64,000 nt of DNA from the NCBI GenBank assembly GCA_029222685.1, contig JARHVB010000014.1:310001-374000 (forward strand), read 5' to 3'. The notes beneath the pieces are model-generated. The model worked only from the letters and a program-made list of their open reading frames with translations. It ran no database searches and was not told the origin of the DNA. The position numbers were made by a program, and so were the translations under genes. Positions within the stretch are counted from its first letter, which is position 1. Each line of letters opens with the position of its first letter. This document shows, in pieces, positions 25,752 through 34,460 of this stretch. Source of the DNA: Terripilifer ovatus (GTDB lineage: Bacteria > Pseudomonadota > Alphaproteobacteria > Rhizobiales > Beijerinckiaceae).

Positions 25752-28091
25752 TCACCTCGGCGCGTGGCCGAGCATCTGCGCCAGCAGGCCGGAGAACGGC
25801 CGGAAGACGAAGCGCACCTGATGCGCGCCGGGCGGCAGTTCGACGGCGCGGAAGATGACATTGGCGCGCAGCAGCTTGGCCTGCTTGCCGTCGACCTCGA
25901 CCTGCCACCACGGATGCCAGACATCGTTCAGCACAAGGAAGCCGCCCTGCGGCGAGGTCGCGTCGATGACAACCTCGTTGTTGCCGTAGGTGACGATGCG
26001 CGCGCTGCCCGGCTCGCGCGTTTCGCTCGCGGAAGCGGGCGGATGTTCGAGCAGCACCGTCTTGCGGAAATCGACATCGGGCCATTCGCCCGATTTGATC
26101 ATCGCATCGAAATCCGCCTGGCGCGCCTGCGTCGCAAACAACACGCGCGGCAGGGCGCGGGGATTTTCGTAGATATAGGCCTGCTTGGTGCGGCCGATCG
26201 GAACAAGATCACCTGGCTTGAAATTCTTGTCGAGTTCTTCGGCGGGAACGCCGGTGGCGATGAAGTGGACGCCGAGCAGATCCGCCATGGGCGAACGGTA
26301 GGAGGCGAATAGCGGCGCAAACTGCCGCTGCTCGGGAACCGCCACTGCGTCGATCGCGCCGGTCGCATCGGCGAACCATTTCAGCCGTAGCGGATTGTAG
26401 CCGAGCCAGTGATCGAAATTTTGCGACAGGGAGGCATTGCCCCAGTGAAAATCGATGGCCGCCATTTCGACCCGGTCTCGCCTGTCGGGTGCGGCGCTCG
26501 CTGCCAGACGTTCACGCAGGATATCGAGCGTCGGATCTTTCGCGCCGGGCACGAGAACCTGAAAGTTCTGCGCCGGCAGGGCGGTCGATTCATTCGGCCC
26601 GTTGTTGATCCTCAGATCGAGCGTCATGGCGGCGGCGATGAGGGCGATGTAAAGCAGCGGCTGACGCGCCAGCGGTCTGGCGCAGGCCAGGATCACGGCG
26701 GCAAGCACAAGAAACGAGGCCGTGATGACAAGCGGCAGCATCGCTTGTTCCAAACGCCCTTTGTCGAAGGCGATCCAGAGGCAGGCGAGAAATGCCAGCA
26801 CGGCGGAGCCGATCTCGAGCGTCCGCTGCCGCGCATTGGCCTGCAACGAGCCGCTTGCGAGGCGATGAACGAGATAGCCGGCGATGATCGCCAGCATCGC
26901 GCCGAGCGGAAAGGTGGCATCGGCCGGCCGGCGGAAGAGGTCAGATCCCGGCAGGGCGAAAAGGAGCTTGAAGGCGGGCGTGTAGCCGCCCAGCGCATAG
27001 AGGGTCATCCACACGGCGGCGACGGTGAACATCAATATATCGCGGGCGAAGAGACCGCCGCGGACGAGGCCCAGGCACAACAGCGCCAGCAGCGGGATCG
27101 CACCGAGATAGACGTCCGCCATGTTGCGGGCGAGCGCCAGACCGGTCTCGCCCCAGACCTCGCTGGCGGGCGGCCCCCAATAGGCGGCCATCGGACCGTC
27201 GGTGCCGAACAGGTTGGCGCTGACAAGCGTGAAGAAGGCGGCGGGATGCAGCGAACCGCCGGCAGCATCAGGATAGTCGATCACGGCACGGTTCGAGTCG
27301 GCCGCGAGCGCTATGGTGAGCGCGATGGGAACCACGATGGTGGCGACGCCGACAATGATGCCTGCACTCAAGGCCGGAACGTTGCGCCAAAGGCTTTGCC
27401 CCAGGCTTTCATCGCGCGCGCGCTGTTGCACGAGCGTCCAGACGGCAAACAGCACCAGCAGCATGACGCAGAGATAGGCGACCTGATCGCGATCGACGAC
27501 CATGAAGCCTGCCGTCAAGCCGGCGAGCGCGCCATAGAGCGGCGAGCGGCGCATCAGGGCGCGCAGCAGCAGCCAGAGCGCGATGGCGAACCAGGCCATG
27601 GAGAGCACCTGGCCGACATGCTGGATGCGCCAGGCGTTCGAGGCGCCGAACGCAAAGGCGAACGCCGTGACGAGCGCGCCGGCTGGATGCCAGTCGTGAT
27701 CCTTGAACATGAAGATGAGCGCCAGCCCGCCGGCAACCAGCATGGCGAACAGCACACCGTCGAAGGCGACGAAGCTGGGTACAGCGTTGAGCAATGCCAG
27801 CAGAAAATACGGCGGCGAGAAAATCAGCGATTGCGGATCGGAGATTTGCGGATGGCCGCCGAACACATTCGGCGTCCACAGCGGCAATTGGCCGTCATGC
27901 AGCGAGCGCGCCAGGAATGTCAGTTGCGGATAGAAATGCGCCTTGGCATCCCAGGGGATCGTCAGGCCGCCGAAGAGCCACGGCCATGTAAAAATGACGG
28001 CGCCGGCGGCAAACAGCGCTGCCGCCAGCCAGTAATGCGATGCGGGAAAACGCCGGTCGCGAAGCGGCGGATCAGTCCTTGATGAGGCCAT
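25752..28091 (-). CDS. YfhO-like polytopic membrane protein
   Basis: 779 residues with about 12-14 hydrophobic segments over the first 540 and a C-terminal soluble domain. The end GGFLVLNDVWHPWWQVEVDG, then ANVIFRAVELPPGAHQVRFV is the characteristic YfhO tail, and PWDAKAHFYPQLTFLARSLH near the start matches the first periplasmic loop. YfhO proteins are GT-C-like membrane proteins linked to glycosylation of wall or lipid polymers. The ATG at 28091 (with CTCAAGG upstream) overlaps the end of the GTP cyclohydrolase gene by 20 bases. No glycan genes adjoin it. Confidence 0.8.
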   Translation of the reverse strand: MASSRTDPPLRDRRFPASHYWLAAALFAAGAVIFTWPWLFGGLTIPWDAKAHFYPQLTFLARSLHDGQLPLWTPNVFGGHPQISDPQSLIFSPPYFLLALLNAVPSFVAFDGVLFAMLVAGGLALIFMFKDHDWHPAGALVTAFAFAFGASNAWRIQHVGQVLSMAWFAIALWLLLRALMRRSPLYGALAGLTAGFMVVDRDQVAYLCVMLLVLFAVWTLVQQRARDESLGQSLWRNVPALSAGIIVGVATIVVPIALTIALAADSNRAVIDYPDAAGGSLHPAAFFTLVSANLFGTDGPMAAYWGPPASEVWGETGLALARNMADVYLGAIPLLALLCLGLVRGGLFARDILMFTVAAVWMTLYALGGYTPAFKLLFALPGSDLFRRPADATFPLGAMLAIIAGYLVHRLASGSLQANARQRTLEIGSAVLAFLACLWIAFDKGRLEQAMLPLVITASFLVLAAVILACARPLARQPLLYIALIAAAMTLDLRINNGPNESTALPAQNFQVLVPGAKDPTLDILRERLAASAAPDRRDRVEMAAIDFHWGNASLSQNFDHWLGYNPLRLKWFADATGAIDAVAVPEQRQFAPLFASYRSPMADLLGVHFIATGVPAEELDKNFKPGDLVPIGRTKQAYIYENPRALPRVLFATQARQADFDAMIKSGEWPDVDFRKTVLLEHPPASASETREPGSARIVTYGNNEVVIDATSPQGGFLVLNDVWHPWWQVEVDGKQAKLLRANVIFRAVELPPGAHQVRFVFRPFSGLLAQMLGHAPR

Positions 28092-29187
28092 AGGCCTTGA
28101 GCTGATCCGCATCGATGAAATGTCCGGCGCGATCACGCTTGGAGGTGAGATAGCGGACATTATGGTCGTTCATGCGGCCCATGATGCGCTCGTCGGCGGC
28201 GACATCGAGGCCCGCATGCTCAAGCGCGGCGATCTTGACCGGATTGTTGGTCATGATGCGGACGGCATGAACACCGAGCAGCTTCAGCATTTCGGCGGCA
28301 AAATCGAACCGCCGCTGGTCATGCCCGAAGCCGAGCGCTTCGTCGGCGTCGTAGGTGTCGAAACCGTGCGCCTGCAGATCGTAGGCGCGCATCTTGTTGG
28401 AGAAGCCGTTGCCGCGGCCTTCCTGGTCGAGATAGAGCAGGATGCCGCCGTCGGTCTTCGCCATCAGGCGCGCGGTCTCGCGCAACTGGTCGCCGCAATC
28501 GCACTTCAGGCTGCCGAACAGGTCGCCCGTGAGGCAGGCCGAATGGAGCCGGACCGTGACCGGCTTCGACAGATCGGGCTTGCCGATGATGATCGCCACC
28601 TGATCGCGCAACCCCTCGCCACCGCGGAAGACGACGAATTCCGCATCAGTCGCACCTTCGAGCGGAACCGGCGCGCGGCTGACAATGGTCATGGCGGTAG
28701 CCCGGGCGCCGCGATAATCCGCGATCGCGTTCACATCAACGTGAAGCAGAGCAGCGCCGGCAACCGACTTCGCCGAGACCGGAACGACGACGACCGCCGG
28801 TTCGATCAGCGCGAGACGCACCAGTTCCATGGCTGCCTTGTCGAGCTTGGAAAGGGCGGCGGCCGGCGCATCGAACCGCGCACCGATCTCTCCGGACAAT
28901 GCCGCAATGCGCGTCAGGTCGATACTCGGCAGGGCGATAATGCCCGGCTCGGTGCGATCAAAGCCCAATTTTTTCAACCGCGGGCCCGTCAGCGCCAGCC
29001 GTGCGCGGCCCCGCGCAAGGGCTTCGAGCGTCTGAGCCGTATTGCTGTCGAGCGCTTCCACCCCCACCGCTATGGCCAGAGACCGGCCGGCGCGCAGCAG
29101 CACCGGGCGGCCCGACCGCATTTCGCCGATCGCACGCTCCACCGATATCGCGGAGAATTCTTTGTCGGGGTAGAGAAGACTCTTCAT
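28072..29187 (-). CDS. ribA: RibA-type GTP cyclohydrolase II with N-terminal extension
   Basis: 371 residues. The catalytic domain (about 195-371) has zinc Cys at about 218, 229 and 231 (CLTGDLFGSLKCDCG) and LDQEGRGNGFSNKMRAYDLQ, then IMTNNPVKI. It opens GTP to the first riboflavin intermediate. The canonical family reads RQEGRGIGL in the catalytic loop, so the Asp and Asn here are variants. The first about 190 residues do not look like an active RibB domain. It is divergent from a RibD-type reductase gene at 29340. The ATG at 29187 is preferred to in-frame codons upstream. Confidence 0.85.
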   Translation of the reverse strand: MKSLLYPDKEFSAISVERAIGEMRSGRPVLLRAGRSLAIAVGVEALDSNTAQTLEALARGRARLALTGPRLKKLGFDRTEPGIIALPSIDLTRIAALSGEIGARFDAPAAALSKLDKAAMELVRLALIEPAVVVVPVSAKSVAGAALLHVDVNAIADYRGARATAMTIVSRAPVPLEGATDAEFVVFRGGEGLRDQVAIIIGKPDLSKPVTVRLHSACLTGDLFGSLKCDCGDQLRETARLMAKTDGGILLYLDQEGRGNGFSNKMRAYDLQAHGFDTYDADEALGFGHDQRRFDFAAEMLKLLGVHAVRIMTNNPVKIAALEHAGLDVAADERIMGRMNDHNVRYLTSKRDRAGHFIDADQLKAYGLIKD

Positions 29188-29339
29188 GCCGGACACGCGA
29201 ACCTCATAAACTAGCTGAATTTTCAACGCGCCAGGGCACAACTAGTTGCTACTTAAGACAATTCAATAGCCTAAAGCGGGATAATTCTCCAGATCGTCAA
29301 TGAACCCTGTATGAATAGTCGCAACTGAGGGGATTGCCT

Positions 29340-30077
29340 GTGCGGCCAGACGACATCCAGATGACCGAAGCAGACAAGGCCTACGCGAAGATATTTCAGC
29401 CTTTTGCCAAGGCCGAGCATAGCACAACCTTGGTGATTGCCCAGCTTGGCCAGTCGCTCGATGGCCGCATCGCAACGTCGAGCGGAGAATCGAAATATAT
29501 CAATGGTAAGGCGGCGCTTGCCCATCTGCACCGCCTGCGCGCCCATGTCGACGCGGTGCTGGTTGGCGCCGGCACGCTGGTGGCCGACGATCCGCAGCTC
29601 ACGGTTCGCTTGTGCGAGGGCCGCAACCCGGCGCGTGTCGTCGTGGACCCGACAGGCCGCGGCATTCCGCCCGGCAAATGGCTGGCCAATGACGGCGCCG
29701 TCCGGCTGGCTTTCAGCGCCGGCGGGCAGGCACCGGCCGAATGCGACGAACTGATCAGGATCGAAGCCGGAGAGACCCAAGCGTTCGAGCCGTGCCAAAT
29801 CCTCCAGGCGCTCGCTGCGCGGGGGTTCCACCGCGTTCTGGTGGAAGGCGGGTCGCGCGTGGTCTCGTCTTTTCTCGATGCCGATGCACTCGACCGGTTG
29901 CATGTTCTCGTCGCACCCATGATCATAGGCTCGGGCAGAATGGGGCTGGAGCTTGCACCGATCCTGCACTTGTCGGATGCGCGGCGACCGGCCGTGACAA
30001 CCTTCGTCTTCGACGATGGCGACGTTCTGTTCGATTGTGATTTGCGATCCGGCAGCCAAACAGGAGGGCGGGCATAG
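29340..30077 (+). CDS. RibD C-terminal-type reductase (riboflavin/pyrimidine reductase)
   Basis: 245 residues from a GTG at 29340, which has GAGGGG seven bases upstream; TTG 29334 and ATG 29361 are alternatives. AQLGQSLDGRIATSSGESKY, LRAHVDAVLVGAGTLVADDP and FHRVLVEGGSRVVSSFLD are the NADPH and substrate motifs of the RibD reductase domain. The zinc deaminase domain of full RibD is absent. It would reduce the ribosylaminopyrimidine intermediate of riboflavin synthesis, consistent with the divergent ribA, but RibD_C proteins also act elsewhere. Confidence 0.85.
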   Translation: MRPDDIQMTEADKAYAKIFQPFAKAEHSTTLVIAQLGQSLDGRIATSSGESKYINGKAALAHLHRLRAHVDAVLVGAGTLVADDPQLTVRLCEGRNPARVVVDPTGRGIPPGKWLANDGAVRLAFSAGGQAPAECDELIRIEAGETQAFEPCQILQALAARGFHRVLVEGGSRVVSSFLDADALDRLHVLVAPMIIGSGRMGLELAPILHLSDARRPAVTTFVFDDGDVLFDCDLRSGSQTGGRA

Positions 30078-30078
30078 C

Positions 30079-30642
30079 ATGAGCCAGAATGGTCAGACTG
30101 CGGCCCCCGCACATTACGCGCCCACCGCCAAATGGCTGCACTGGATCATTGCCGGCTGCGTCCTGTTCGTAATACCCGCAGGCATCGTCATGCTGCGCCT
30201 GCCGGACGGCGATGCGCAAAATCGCCTGTTCGATCTGCATCGGTCGTTCGGCGTGCTGATCTTCGTACTCGCCGTATGGCGCGTCTATGTGCGCCGCACG
30301 CATGGCGCGCCCGCCTCGCACCCAGGCCTGACGCGCCTCGAACGCATTGCATCTACCGCGGCGCACCATACGCTTTACGTGCTGATCATCGTCATGCCGC
30401 TTCTCGGCTGGGCGATGACCTCGGCCTACCGCGTCGACGTTTCGGTGTTCGGCCTGTTCACCCTGCCCCACCTCGTGCCGCAGAACGACAAGCTCTACGA
30501 AGTCCTCTCGACGATCCACAAGCTGGGCGGCATTCTCATGGCACTCATCGTTTGCGCCCACATCGCCGGCGCGCTGAAACATACGATCATCGACCGTAGC
30601 GACCTGCTCTGGCGCATGCTGCCGAACAATTGGTCAAAATAA
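30079..30642 (+). CDS. cytochrome b561 family protein
   Basis: 187 residues with four membrane helices. Haem-ligand His candidates sit in KWLHWIIAGC, LHRSFGVLIFV, AHHTLYVLIIVMPLLGWAM and IHKLGGILMALIVCAHI, the expected four-helix b-type pattern. GGAGGG precedes the ATG, which comes one base after the RibD-like stop, so the two are probably co-transcribed. It likely passes electrons in the inner membrane; its donor is not evident. Confidence 0.9.
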   Translation: MSQNGQTAAPAHYAPTAKWLHWIIAGCVLFVIPAGIVMLRLPDGDAQNRLFDLHRSFGVLIFVLAVWRVYVRRTHGAPASHPGLTRLERIASTAAHHTLYVLIIVMPLLGWAMTSAYRVDVSVFGLFTLPHLVPQNDKLYEVLSTIHKLGGILMALIVCAHIAGALKHTIIDRSDLLWRMLPNNWSK

Positions 30643-30718
30643 TCGGGGCTGCGGTCTTTCGTCTTGAACCGAAGCTGCGTAAATCTGGTCCTCTATACAA
30701 ACGGGAGCGCGCAGGGAC

Positions 30719-32347
30719 ATGCCCGGGCAAAACGTGCCGGATGGTGCGGAATTCGACTACATCATCGCAGGCGCCGGTTCTGCCGGCTGCGTTCTCGCCA
30801 ACCGGCTCTCTGCCGATCCCAGGAACCGGGTGCTGCTGCTGGAAGCCGGCGGCAACGACAACTGGATCTGGTTTCACATTCCCGTCGGCTATCTGTTCGC
30901 CATCGGCAATCCGCGCGCCGACTGGATGTTCCGCACCGAGAAAGAGCCCGGCCTCAACGGACGCGACCTCGCCTATCCGCGCGGCAAGGTGATCGGCGGC
31001 TGTTCCGCCATCAACGGCATGATTTACATGCGCGGCCAATCGGCCGATTACGACAACTGGCGGCAGATGGGCCTTACGGGCTGGGGCTGGGACGACGTGC
31101 TGCCGATCTTCCGCAAGCATGAGGATCACTATGCGGGCGAGACCGACTTGCACGGCGCTGGCGGCGAATGGCGCATCGAGGAGCCGCGCATCCACTGGGA
31201 TATTCTCGACGCGGTGCGCGCCGCGGCGGCGGAAGCCGGCATTCCGCAGACGCACGATTTCAATTCCGGCGACAATTTCGGTTCGGCCTATTTCCAGGTC
31301 AACCATAAACGCGGCCGCCGCTGGAGCGCCGCACGCGGCTTTCTCAAGCCGGTTCTGAAGCGCCCCAACCTGACCCTGCTGAGCAATGTGCATGTGGCGG
31401 GAGTGGTCTGGGAGGGCAAGCGCGCCGTCGGCGTGCGCTATCGCATCGGCAATGAGACGCGCACCGCACGTGCCGCCGGCGAAGTCGTGATCAGCGCCGG
31501 CGCGATCGGCACACCGCAAATTCTCGAATTGTCGGGGCTCGGCCAGAGCGAGCGCATCACCGAACTCGGCATCGAACCGGTGCAGGAGCTGCCCGGCGTC
31601 GGCGAAAATCTGCAGGACCATCTGCAATTGCGGCTGATCTACAAGGTCTCGAAAGGCCGGACGCTCAACGTCGATTATCAATCGCTGTTGAAGCGCGCCT
31701 GGATGGGTGTCGAATACGGCTTGTTCCGCAAGGGACCCCTGACGATGGCGCCGTCGCAACTGGGCATTTTCGCCCGCTCGGCGCCCGAATATGCAACGCC
31801 CAACGTGCAGTTTCACGTGCAGCCGCTGTCGCTCGATAAATTCGGCGATCCGCTGCATGACTTTCCGGCATTCACCATGAGCGTCTGCAATCTGCGGCCG
31901 ACCAGCCGCGGCAGCGTGCATACGGTCTCGCGTGAGTTGAACGTACAGCCCTCGATCCGGCCGAACTATCTGTCGACCGAGACCGACAGGCGCGTCGCCA
32001 TCGAGTCGATCCATCTGGCGCGGCGCATTGCCGGCGCAAAGGCGATCTCGGACTATCACCCGAGCGAATATCTGCCCGGCGCGCATATCAAATCGGATGC
32101 CGACCTTGCGGCGGCGGCGGGGCAGATCGGCACGACGATCTTTCATCCCGTCAGCACGGCGAAGATGGGCGTGGATAGCGATCCCATGGCTGTGGTCGAT
32201 GCGCGGCTGCGCGTGCGCGGCGTCACCGGCCTGAGAATAGCCGACGCCTCGGTGATGCCGACGATTACATCCGGCAATACCAATTCGCCGACCATGATGA
32301 TCGCCGAGAAGGCCGCCATGATGATGATCGAGGATGCGCGGGCTTAG
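30719..32347 (+). CDS. GMC family FAD oxidoreductase (choline-dehydrogenase-like)
   Basis: 542 residues. FDYIIAGAGSAGCVLANRLS is the FAD-binding Rossmann motif, YPRGKVIGGCSAINGMIYMR is GMC signature 1, and SAGAIGTPQILELSGLG is signature 2. The C-terminal active-site His lies in TIFHPVSTAKMG, and the usual Asn in ITSGNTNSPTMM. It oxidises an alcohol substrate and passes electrons to a quinone or oxygen. A second GMC gene at 37769 is a distant paralogue. It could pair with the cytochrome b561 gene just upstream (inference). Confidence 0.92.
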   Translation: MPGQNVPDGAEFDYIIAGAGSAGCVLANRLSADPRNRVLLLEAGGNDNWIWFHIPVGYLFAIGNPRADWMFRTEKEPGLNGRDLAYPRGKVIGGCSAINGMIYMRGQSADYDNWRQMGLTGWGWDDVLPIFRKHEDHYAGETDLHGAGGEWRIEEPRIHWDILDAVRAAAAEAGIPQTHDFNSGDNFGSAYFQVNHKRGRRWSAARGFLKPVLKRPNLTLLSNVHVAGVVWEGKRAVGVRYRIGNETRTARAAGEVVISAGAIGTPQILELSGLGQSERITELGIEPVQELPGVGENLQDHLQLRLIYKVSKGRTLNVDYQSLLKRAWMGVEYGLFRKGPLTMAPSQLGIFARSAPEYATPNVQFHVQPLSLDKFGDPLHDFPAFTMSVCNLRPTSRGSVHTVSRELNVQPSIRPNYLSTETDRRVAIESIHLARRIAGAKAISDYHPSEYLPGAHIKSDADLAAAAGQIGTTIFHPVSTAKMGVDSDPMAVVDARLRVRGVTGLRIADASVMPTITSGNTNSPTMMIAEKAAMMMIEDARA

Positions 32348-32365
32348 AGACGCCAGCTGCCTCCC

Positions 32366-33322
32366 TCAACTGATTACAACGTTCTGCAGCGCCTCGCCGC
32401 GCATAAAGCGCCCGGCATTGGCGCAGGCGACATCGGCAATGCGCTTGTAGAGCAGAGGGCCACAGGCTGCCGCCACATGCGGCGAGATCAGGAGATTGGG
32501 CGCCTTCCAGAGACGATGGCCTGGGGTCAGCGGCTCGGGGTCCGTCACATCGAGGCCGGCGCCGCCGATGGTCCCGGCTTCCAGCGCGTCGGCAAGGGCA
32601 TCCGTATCGATCACCCCGCCGCGGGCGATGTTGACGATGACCGCGGATTTTTTGCACAGCGATAGTTCCTGCCGACCGATCAGGCCGCGGGTGCTGTCGT
32701 CGAGCGGGACGGCGAGGACGATCGTGTCGGCCCTCGGCAGATAGTCGGGCAGTTGCGCCGGAGTGATGATTTCATCGGCGAGCGGACTTGCCAAGGGATC
32801 GGTCTTGCCGGAACGCGAGACGCCGACGATATGAGCGCCGAAGGCGCGCATGAGCCGCGCCACCTCCTTGCCGATGCTGCCGAAGCCGACAATGAGACAT
32901 GTCGCCTCCGCAGGCGTGGTCATGCGCGGCTGCATATCCCTCGCCCATTCGCCGCGCGCCTGCGCCTGCGCCATGGCGGGGAACCCGCGCTGCACCGCAA
33001 GGGCGAGCGACACGGCATGGGTCGCGACGGACGGCGTCAGCGCATCGCCCGCATTGGTGACGATCACGCCTTGCGGGACGCCGTGTTTCTGGACACGGTC
33101 GAACCCGGCGGACAGAAGCTGCACCCATTTCAACCGCCCCGCCTGAAGGACGGCCCGGCCGATCTGATCCGAATAGTCCTGCACGGCCATAATCAAGCCA
33201 TCGGCTGCAGGCAAAGCCTTGAAAACCCCCGCTTCATCGTTTGCGATCCGAAGGGAGGCTCCGAGCGTGTCGGAAAGCCGGCGCTGGATGATCTGGTTCG
33301 GTGTAAAAACGACAATCTGCAT
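32366..33322 (-). CDS. D-isomer-specific 2-hydroxyacid dehydrogenase
   Basis: 318 residues from the ATG at 33322. LIVGFGSIGKEVARLMRAFG is the NAD(P) Rossmann motif. The catalytic residues are in IVNIARGGVIDTDAL (Arg), LDVTDPEPLTPG (Glu) and LLISPHVAA (His). It reduces 2-keto acids to D-hydroxy acids or the reverse, in the cytoplasm. It converges on the GMC gene with an 18-bp gap. The specificity (glyoxylate, phosphoglycerate or other) cannot be deduced. Confidence 0.92.
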   Translation of the reverse strand: MQIVVFTPNQIIQRRLSDTLGASLRIANDEAGVFKALPAADGLIMAVQDYSDQIGRAVLQAGRLKWVQLLSAGFDRVQKHGVPQGVIVTNAGDALTPSVATHAVSLALAVQRGFPAMAQAQARGEWARDMQPRMTTPAEATCLIVGFGSIGKEVARLMRAFGAHIVGVSRSGKTDPLASPLADEIITPAQLPDYLPRADTIVLAVPLDDSTRGLIGRQELSLCKKSAVIVNIARGGVIDTDALADALEAGTIGGAGLDVTDPEPLTPGHRLWKAPNLLISPHVAAACGPLLYKRIADVACANAGRFMRGEALQNVVIS

Positions 33323-33500
33323 GGCAACTCTCAATGATGGGATCGCGGATGATCGCGCCTGCAGCGCCCGGCCAGGCACGCAAACAGGATCATTTCAAAC
33401 TTTCTCTTCAGCAACCGGCCGCATTCGAATTGATTTCAGTCAAAGAGCGGTGTCTTCTTACGCGCAAGAGTGACATTCTTATCCAGACTCGGAGGCGGAC

Positions 33501-34319
33501 ATGGCAATCAAAGACATTCTACTGGTTCTTGAGGCGGAAGCGCCAGTGACGGCGAGGGAATATGCCTTGTCCTTCGCATCGAAAATGGGCGCCCATTTGT
33601 CGGTCGCGGCGGTTCCAGCCCAAATCCTCATGCCGATCAGCGCGACCGGCGATTATCCCTATGAACTGATCGCCACCATCGCCGAAGATGCGCGCGTGGC
33701 CGCGCAGCAGACCTACAAAGAGATCTCGGCGGCGGCCCCCGCGGGTGTTCAGACCGAGCTCGTCAATCTCGAAGGCATTCCCGGGCTGGCCCAATCGGAA
33801 ATCGGCTCCCTCGCGCGGCATTTCGACCTTGCCATCACCACGCAGGCCGGACCGGAGTCAGGCGACCGCACCATGATCAACGCGACCTTGTTCGACACGG
33901 GCCGGCCCGTCATCGTCGTGCCTTACATCCAGAAGGGACCAGCCAAACTCGGCCATGTTCTCGTCGCCTGGGATGGCAGTTCCGTCGCGGCACGGGCGCT
34001 GAACGATGCCCTGCCGTTGCTGCAGGCCGCGGGCAGGGTCGAAATCGTCACCGTGACTCCGCTGGGAACGCCAAACGAGGAACTGCCCGGTTTCAACATC
34101 ACCCGCCATCTGGCGCGTCATGGCATCAACGCGGAGTTGCGCATGCTGCCGAAAACCGAGGATGTGGCGTCGACGCTACTTTCCTACGCGGCCGATGCCG
34201 GCGCGGACCTTCTGGTCATGGGTGGATACAACCACTCGCGCCTGCGCGAATTCGTCTTCGGCGGCACGACCATCGACATCCTGAAGTCGATGACCCTGCC
34301 GGTCTTCATGGTGCATTGA
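33501..34319 (+). CDS. universal stress protein, tandem UspA-like
   Basis: 272 residues. The C-terminal half is a UspA domain: LGHVLVAWDGSSVAARALND at its start and LLVMGGYNHSRLREFVFGGT, the GxxGx9GS/T ATP-binding loop, near its end. The N-terminal half (MAIKDILLVLEAEAPVTARE) looks like a degenerate Usp domain without the loop. Two-domain Usp proteins bind ATP and are induced in stationary phase or stress. It stands alone; the gap 33323-33500 contains no evident gene. Confidence 0.88.
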   Translation: MAIKDILLVLEAEAPVTAREYALSFASKMGAHLSVAAVPAQILMPISATGDYPYELIATIAEDARVAAQQTYKEISAAAPAGVQTELVNLEGIPGLAQSEIGSLARHFDLAITTQAGPESGDRTMINATLFDTGRPVIVVPYIQKGPAKLGHVLVAWDGSSVAARALNDALPLLQAAGRVEIVTVTPLGTPNEELPGFNITRHLARHGINAELRMLPKTEDVASTLLSYAADAGADLLVMGGYNHSRLREFVFGGTTIDILKSMTLPVFMVH

Positions 34320-34334
34320 AGCCGACGCCTCGCC

Positions 34335-34460
34335 GTCATGCCCGCACTTGTTGCGGGCACCCACGCCGTGCGTGTGATTGATCCTAAGATATGAGGCATC
34401 ATCATTGCTGCGGTTTTCTGCGACATGCAGCGATGTCCCGGCGTGGGTGCCCGGCACAAG
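34335..34460. repeat. left part of a palindromic repeat split by the insertion sequence
   Basis: It begins GTCATGCCCGCACTTGTTGC and contains GCGGGCACCCACGCCG, balanced by CGGCGTGGGTGCCCGGCACA at its right end. The missing end, AAGGCCGGGCATGAC, resumes at 35729-35745 after the IS. Joining the two gives a continuous palindrome of a kind common in Bradyrhizobiaceae, so the IS landed in a pre-existing repeat. Confidence 0.7.

Noticed and set aside
29188-29339. FMN riboswitch in front of ribA/ribD-like genes
   Set aside because: I could not find the conserved RFN-element core or its helices in the 152-bp gap.
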